Below are positions 56,119 through 60,066 of a DNA stretch of 60,066 nt, piece by piece (the stretch's first letter is position 1; every line of letters starts with the position of its first letter). Origin of the DNA: Ruminiclostridium sp. (GTDB taxonomy: Bacteria > Bacillota > Clostridia > Oscillospirales > Ruminococcaceae); NCBI GenBank assembly GCA_017635095.1, contig JAGBMA010000160.1, positions 1 to 60,066 on the forward strand. The letters are read 5' to 3'. The position numbers were made by a program, and so were the translations under genes. Below the pieces are notes generated by a model. That model worked only from the letters and a program-made list of their open reading frames with translations, did not search any database and was not told the origin of the DNA.

Positions 56119-56152
56119 AAGAAAGCTTCCGAACCTATCCGGAAGCTTTCTT
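56119..56152. terminator. Bidirectional terminator
   Basis: AAGAAAGCTTCCG (56119-56131) pairs perfectly over 13 bases with CGGAAGCTTTCTT (56140-56152), followed by TT on the plus side. It lies between the convergent ECF partner gene and FN3 operon. Confidence 0.85.
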
Positions 56153-56191
56153 TTATCTGTGCATTTTCAAATACCTGAAGCGGACGGTTTA

Positions 56192-57091
56192 TCAGGCGAT
56201 GAGGCCGGTGATAGACGAGAGATCTATGCCCTCAAGACTGCCTGTGCCGTTCTTCTTCAACTCGTCGGGCGCGTACTTATAGCTCATCGCATAATAAATC
56301 GCGAATGATGTTCCTTCACTGTCAGCGCCCATGAGCATATAGCTTTCCTCCGTCTTCTGGTTCATCCACATATACATACTCATTCCAAGCATATCCATAT
56401 TCATGGTGGTCTCACCGAGGGAAGCCTTTGCCTTCTTATACGCGTCTGCAAACGTCATAGCGTTCTGATCAATGATGACTGCGGCCGCGAAATACTTTCC
56501 GTTCTTGTCTTCGAGAACACACGCCACACAATCGGAACCGTTCAATTTTATCGTTCCGACATAAACACCCATCGTCACGCCCTGTTCGGTCTGTTTCGTG
56601 TACTGTGCATTCTTTATGCCGAGCGCAGATACAGCCTTCTTGCCGGTCGTACCGAAAGCGGGGAACTTAACGAGCCCTGCGGACGACGAGGAAGCAGCGC
56701 CTGTGACCTTAGCGCTCACAACAGCGGACTTCGTCTGTGCCTTGAGCTTGCTGCCCGACTTTACGAGTGCAGCCACACGGAACTTGTATGTGCCCTTCGC
56801 AAGGTTTTTGATGCTCGTTGAAGTCTTAGCCACGTTCTTGAGCGTCTTGTATTCGCCGGAAGCGGCATCGAGCTGGTAAATGCGGTATGCGTCGGCTCCC
56901 TTTACCGCCGACCATGTGAGCTTCACGGTCGTCCCGCTTGCCGCAGCCTTGACGTTTGCCGGAGCGGCCAGTTTTGCGGATGCAGCCTCGGCTGTCACCG
57001 CGAACGGCGCGGAAGTTCCCGGTATAGCCGGAACTCCTGTGAATGCCAGCACTCCTGCGAGGAGCGCGCCTGCAAGTCTTGTCTTCTTCAT
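56192..57091 (-). CDS. Secreted fibronectin type III protein, copy 2
   Basis: 299 residues. Signal peptide about 1-36 (AEAASA). One FN3 domain (about 42-130) has PANVKAAASGTTVKLTWSAVKGADAYRIYQ and KFRVAALVKSG in the typical strands. A C-terminal domain (about 140-299) begins FPAFGTTGKKAVSALG. The same C-terminal domain (LPAFGVTASEALKVM) occurs in the upstream protein, so the two are paralogues from a tandem duplication. It is 47 bases downstream of copy 1 in one operon. Function unknown; extracellular. Confidence 0.8.
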   Translation of the reverse strand: MKKTRLAGALLAGVLAFTGVPAIPGTSAPFAVTAEAASAKLAAPANVKAAASGTTVKLTWSAVKGADAYRIYQLDAASGEYKTLKNVAKTSTSIKNLAKGTYKFRVAALVKSGSKLKAQTKSAVVSAKVTGAASSSSAGLVKFPAFGTTGKKAVSALGIKNAQYTKQTEQGVTMGVYVGTIKLNGSDCVACVLEDKNGKYFAAAVIIDQNAMTFADAYKKAKASLGETTMNMDMLGMSMYMWMNQKTEESYMLMGADSEGTSFAIYYAMSYKYAPDELKKNGTGSLEGIDLSSITGLIA

Positions 57092-57138
57092 AATAATACC
57101 CTCCTGTATTTCTGTGCGTTACCGCACTTGTTGACAGA

Positions 57139-58272
57139 TCAGATGTCCGATGACGCTTTGCGGGACTCGGAAAGGCCCTGGGTGATCTCTTCGGCGAAGC
57201 CGCCGGGGCTGTATTTAAGCCCGATCTCCACATACACAACCATTCCCGCCGTGATCGAAGCCATCTTCACCTCTGTTTCCGACTCCCATAAATAAGTATC
57301 GCTGCCGCCGGTGATCCCTGCATCGAGCACTTCCGGCTCTCCGTTCCTGCTCCGGAAAGCGTCGAGTATTTCCTTTTCGCCTGCGGCTGTGGAATTCATT
57401 ATCATTGCTCCGTAGTATATTCCTCGGTCGTTCACGAGAAGCGCGGTCTGATCCCCGCCGGTCATTGAGAAGAGACTGCTGCTGCCGCAGACATATGCCG
57501 AACCGCCGTCATAAGATGACATTACGGTATAATTCGTAACGTCCATTACTTTAAGTGCCTCGGAAGCGGTCACCCCGAACGCCGGAAGATCCGGGACAGT
57601 GAACGGTTCGCTTTTCTTCGGGCTTACAAATATGTCCGTGGTCATCTCCTGGGGCTTATAGCTTTCACCCGACTTTACGAGCGGCGCTATGCGGAAACGA
57701 TATGTTTTTCCGTCGGTAAGACCGGCGACTTCTATCCTGTAAGCCTTTACGTCCTTATATTTCAGGTACTTGCCGGACTTGCTGCTGTACTTATACACAC
57801 GGTAGGCATCGGCGCCGTGAACTCCGCCCCAGCTTATATCAGCGCCGCCGGACCTTACCGAAACGTTGACTGCGGACGGGGCGGGGAGCTTTGTCTTTGC
57901 CGCGCAGGCCGCCGACACAGTCTGTTCTGTGTAGCTTCCGTTCTCGTTCTTTATGAGCGCAGCCACCTTGAACTTATATGTTTCGTTGGCAGCAAGCCGT
58001 GTGATATTGCAGGTAGTTCCGCTTACGTTCTTGTACACCTCGTATTCCTGAGAGTATATATTGTACAGATACACTCTGTAAGCGTCCGCGCCCTCGACGG
58101 CGTTCCATGTCACCTTTATCCCCGACGAACTTGCGGAAGCCTTTATTCCGTCCGGAGCGGGAAGCACCGCAGCCGCGTAAGCCGAGACCGAAAATGTCTC
58201 CGCAAGCGCCGGAGCCGCGCTCAGTGCCATTGCTCCCGCAAGCACGGCGGAAAGAAACCTCGTTTTCTTCAT
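57139..58272 (-). CDS. Secreted protein with two fibronectin type III domains, copy 1
   Basis: 377 residues from the ATG at 58272, with AGGAGG 5 bases upstream; the in-frame ATG at 58293 lacks an SD. Signal peptide about 1-25. Two tandem FN3 domains (about 35-125 and 128-215) share the core VEGADAYRVY or VHGADAYRVY and YKFKVAALIK or YRFRIAPLVKSG. The C-terminal domain (about 225-377) is shared with copy 2. It has one FN3 more than copy 2. It follows a near-consensus promoter with a palindromic site. Confidence 0.82.
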   Translation of the reverse strand: MKKTRFLSAVLAGAMALSAAPALAETFSVSAYAAAVLPAPDGIKASASSSGIKVTWNAVEGADAYRVYLYNIYSQEYEVYKNVSGTTCNITRLAANETYKFKVAALIKNENGSYTEQTVSAACAAKTKLPAPSAVNVSVRSGGADISWGGVHGADAYRVYKYSSKSGKYLKYKDVKAYRIEVAGLTDGKTYRFRIAPLVKSGESYKPQEMTTDIFVSPKKSEPFTVPDLPAFGVTASEALKVMDVTNYTVMSSYDGGSAYVCGSSSLFSMTGGDQTALLVNDRGIYYGAMIMNSTAAGEKEILDAFRSRNGEPEVLDAGITGGSDTYLWESETEVKMASITAGMVVYVEIGLKYSPGGFAEEITQGLSESRKASSDI

Positions 58273-58334
58273 CTTTTCCTCCTGTCTGCGCACGGCAGTT
58301 CGGGTATGACGGGTCTGCCGCGATAAACATTTGC

Positions 58335-58349
58335 GTAAATATTATTTAC
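58335..58349. promoter_or_regulatory. Palindromic site GTAAATA-N-TATTTAC (operator-like)
   Basis: A 15-base palindrome with 7-base arms lies just downstream of the FN3 operon's -10 box, overlapping the expected transcription start. Similar GTAAA/TTTAC motifs recur at 58457-58488 beside degV. Confidence 0.5.
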
Positions 58350-58357
58350 ATATCAGA

Positions 58358-58386
58358 ATAATAACACAGTTTTGTCGATTTGTCAA
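58358..58386 (-). promoter_or_regulatory. SigA promoter of the FN3 operon
   Basis: On the minus strand TTGACA (58381-58386), a 17-base spacer and TATTAT (58358-58363). Confidence 0.8.
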
Positions 58387-58404
58387 TAGCTGTATTCGAT
58401 TTCA

Positions 58405-58446
58405 CGAAAAAAGCTCCCATTTGTTTTTCTTTTAACAAACGGGAGC
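58405..58446 (-). terminator. Terminator of the trmL-degV operon
   Basis: On the minus strand GCTCCC plus GTTTGTT arms pair with the AACAAAT plus GGGAGC arms (58441-58446 with 58413-58418 outermost), followed by TTTTTTC. Confidence 0.85.
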
Positions 58447-58480
58447 ATACAATATTGTTTACCGTGCAGGTAAATATAGT

Positions 58481-59350
58481 TTACCTGCGCTTTTCGCCCT
58501 TAACGAACACGCCTATGAAGCTTGTACCTGCGTTTGCCGCGACAACACTTCCGACGCTGTGTATCATTGCAAGCTGTGAACCGGATTTTGCCTTGTACTT
58601 TTCGATGAACTCGTCCTCAAGCTCGGTGGCAAGGGAACGTCCGACGATGAACGGGGTCTTTGGGATCGCGCGGGTCATAAGGTAATCGACGAGCTCGTTG
58701 ACTGCTTTCTTCTCACCGCGGGGTTTTGCGACAACTTTTGTCTCGTCGTCGATCATCTGCACGATCGGCTTGATGTTCATGAGCTCGCCCATTACCGCGG
58801 AAGCTGCCTTGATGCGGCCGGACTTCTTTGCGTGGCGCAGGTTGAACAGCATGAGGTATAGCTCACAGGAATCGAACCAGTCTGTGAGGTATGCGACTGT
58901 CATATCCACCGACTGACCGGCTTCGAGCTTTTTGGCGGCTTCAACTATGGGGTAGCCGTAGCCTAAGCTGTATGTATGGCTGTCGAGGATATGGAAGCGG
59001 GTCTCGCCTGCACGTCCGTCTTCTTTCATATGCTCTGCCGCGCTGAGGGCATTGGCGTAAGTATGGCTTCCGGCGCCGTTTATGAGCACGACGATTATAT
59101 CCTTGGCTCCGTCTTTTATGCATTCCTCGTACTTTTCCTCAAAGCGGAACTCGGTTATCTGTGAAGTCTTGGGGAGATCTTCACAGGCAGCGATCTTTTC
59201 GAGGAAGTCATGGCCGGTGATGTCGATACGCTCACGGATAGTCTCACTGCCGAGGATAATATCGAATGACAATATATCTATGCCGTATCTTTCCTCGTCC
59301 TCGCGGGAAATGTCGCAGCCGCTGTCTGTGATTATTCTGTACTCTTTCAT
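58481..59350 (-). CDS. DegV family (fatty-acid-binding FakB-like) protein
   Basis: 289 residues from the ATG at 59350 (AAAGGAG upstream); the longer in-frame start at 59446 runs back into trmL. DegV proteins bind a fatty acid and present it to FakA kinase for phosphorylation. Family marks: ITDSGCDIS (start), PKTSQIT (Thr-Ser in the lipid-headgroup pocket), GSHTYANA, and the C-terminal IHSVGSVVAANAG. Cytoplasmic. No FakA is in the window. A 9-bp hairpin overlaps the stop codon (58466-58488). Confidence 0.93.
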   Translation of the reverse strand: MKEYRIITDSGCDISREDEERYGIDILSFDIILGSETIRERIDITGHDFLEKIAACEDLPKTSQITEFRFEEKYEECIKDGAKDIIVVLINGAGSHTYANALSAAEHMKEDGRAGETRFHILDSHTYSLGYGYPIVEAAKKLEAGQSVDMTVAYLTDWFDSCELYLMLFNLRHAKKSGRIKAASAVMGELMNIKPIVQMIDDETKVVAKPRGEKKAVNELVDYLMTRAIPKTPFIVGRSLATELEDEFIEKYKAKSGSQLAMIHSVGSVVAANAGTSFIGVFVKGEKRR

Positions 59351-59379
59351 GGTGTACTCCTTTGTTGTTTTATTGCAGT

Positions 59380-59892
59380 TTACTTTGCGTCCGACCAGCT
59401 GAACTTTGTCAGGCTGCCGGAATTTTTCAGCTCGGGGAAACCCCACTGCCGCAGGACTTCGTAAGCTCCGACAGCGACGCTGTTGGAGAGGTTCAGGCTT
59501 CTTGCGGCGGGATTGTCGATCATGGGTATGCGGACACAGCGCTCCATGTTTCGGAACAGGAGGTCTTCGGGAAGTCCCGCGTCCTCGCGTCCGAATACGA
59601 TATAGACCTTGTCCTCATACCGCACGTCGCAGTAATTGTTCACGGCTTTGGTGGAGAAATAACGGAAATCCCCGTCGGGATTGCGGGAGAAGAAGTCGTC
59701 GAGTCCGTCGTAGTATGTGATGTCGAGGAGGTGCCAGTAATCAAGCCCCGCGCGTTTCAGCTTCCTGTCGTCGATCTCAAACCCGAGCGGCTTTACGAGG
59801 TGCAGTCTCGCGCCGGTATTTGCACAGGTGCGTGCGATATTTCCCGCATTCTGCGGTATCCTCGGCTCTACGAGAACTATGTTCAGTTCCAA
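59380..59892 (-). CDS. trmL: tRNA (cytidine(34)-2'-O)-methyltransferase TrmL
   Basis: 170 residues. SPOUT-class methyltransferase modifying the wobble nucleotide of certain tRNA-Leu. The deep-trefoil-knot motifs are clear: VEPRIPQNAGNIARTC (motif 1), VFGREDAGLP (motif 2), and MIDNPAARSLNLSNSVAVGAYE (motif 3, start and end). The start is TTG, with GGAGGGG 8 bases upstream. It is followed 29 bases later by degV in the same operon. Confidence 0.95.
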   Translation of the reverse strand: MELNIVLVEPRIPQNAGNIARTCANTGARLHLVKPLGFEIDDRKLKRAGLDYWHLLDITYYDGLDDFFSRNPDGDFRYFSTKAVNNYCDVRYEDKVYIVFGREDAGLPEDLLFRNMERCVRIPMIDNPAARSLNLSNSVAVGAYEVLRQWGFPELKNSGSLTKFSWSDAK

Positions 59893-59922
59893 TTCTATCC
59901 CCTCCGTAAGTCGCGCTGATAC

Positions 59923-59951
59923 ATTATAGCATTTTTGCAGCTGTTAGTCAA
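59923..59951 (-). promoter_or_regulatory. SigA promoter of trmL-degV
   Basis: On the minus strand TTGACT (59946-59951), a 17-base spacer and TATAAT (59923-59928). Confidence 0.85.
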
Positions 59952-59956
59952 GCTCT

Positions 59957-60040
59957 TTGTGGTGCAGGGCTTTGCCCTGCACCCTCAGCGCGTCTGCGGA
60001 CGCGCGTGTGGGGCTCTGCCCCAAGCCCCGCGGGGGAGAG
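59957..60040. repeat. Dispersed palindromic repeat block, copy B
   Basis: It contains GTGCAGGGCTTTGCCCTGCAC, given here by its arms GTGCAGGGC and GCCCTGCAC, then GCGCGTCTGCGGACGCGC and TGGGGCTCTGCCCCA. 59987-60029 is nearly identical to the reverse complement of the end of block A (15280-15325). Confidence 0.75.
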
Positions 60041-60066
60041 AGAAAACCTTTTTTTGTAAAAAAGGC

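Noticed and set aside
59351-59446. Longer N-terminus for degV
   Set aside because: It overlaps the trmL 3' end. The ATG at 59350 has a clear SD and matches the family start ITDSG.

Overview
This window looks like chromosome from a flagellated, Gram-positive anaerobe of the class Clostridia, most plausibly a Ruminococcus-like member of the Oscillospirales. This is inferred from three things: the protein families (DUF2975 with a small HTH, TrmK-Nif3, RqcH, a FliW-CsrA flagellar cluster, DegV, ECF sigma factor with a membrane partner), the Thr/Ala-rich linkers of exported proteins, and many SigA-type promoters with 17-base spacers. No rRNA, tRNA, CRISPR array, transposase or prophage gene was seen. 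It is mostly core chromosome with lineage-specific small genes.

Layout. 1-120 is a strongly self-complementary element. 147-3853 (-) is an operon for a Cache/degenerate-GGDEF/EAL c-di-GMP phosphodiesterase, an unknown protein and a polysaccharide deacetylase lipoprotein. 3989-4573 (-) is a VWA-like protein. 4733-4863 (-) is a candidate small RNA with its own promoter and terminator. 4974-7022 (-) is an EF-G paralogue. 7349-8104 (-) is a DUF2975/HTH pair. 8329-14960 (+) holds DUF1858, trmK, nif3-like, rqcH, a zinc-ribbon membrane protein and valS. Convergent to these, 15326-21713 (-) is a gyrB-x-x-x-gyrA operon with three small genes between the gyrase subunits. 22184-31287 (-) carries a glycosyltransferase, prmA and a 2276-residue cyclic-glucan-synthase-like giant.

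31510-39744 (+) is the F-type ATP synthase operon. It starts with an unknown membrane-anchored protein, followed by atpZ, atpI and atpBEFHA. A 39-residue single-TM protein that falls below usual ORF cut-offs comes next, then atpGDC. The c subunit carries a two-carboxylate, Na+-type ion site. Two exported proteins follow (one with an SPDTG sorting signal), then an amidohydrolase (-).

42874-52891 (-) is a late flagellar operon, flgM-flgN-flgK-flgL-DUF6470-fliW-csrA-fliD-fliS-fliT-like, behind a near-consensus sigma-28 promoter. Its FliD has a helical insertion of about 350 residues. 53260-56075 (+) has a lipoprotein and an ECF sigma/transmembrane partner pair. 56192-58272 (-) has two paralogous secreted FN3 proteins. 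58481-59892 (-) is trmL-degV.

The most novel-looking items are the 39-residue ORF and the unknown lead gene inside the ATP synthase operon, and the candidate small RNA, whose unpaired stretch complements a ribosome-binding site. Next come the 71-bp tandem hairpin repeat upstream of gyrB, the dispersed palindromic repeats and the FliD insertion. All of these are inferred from sequence alone.
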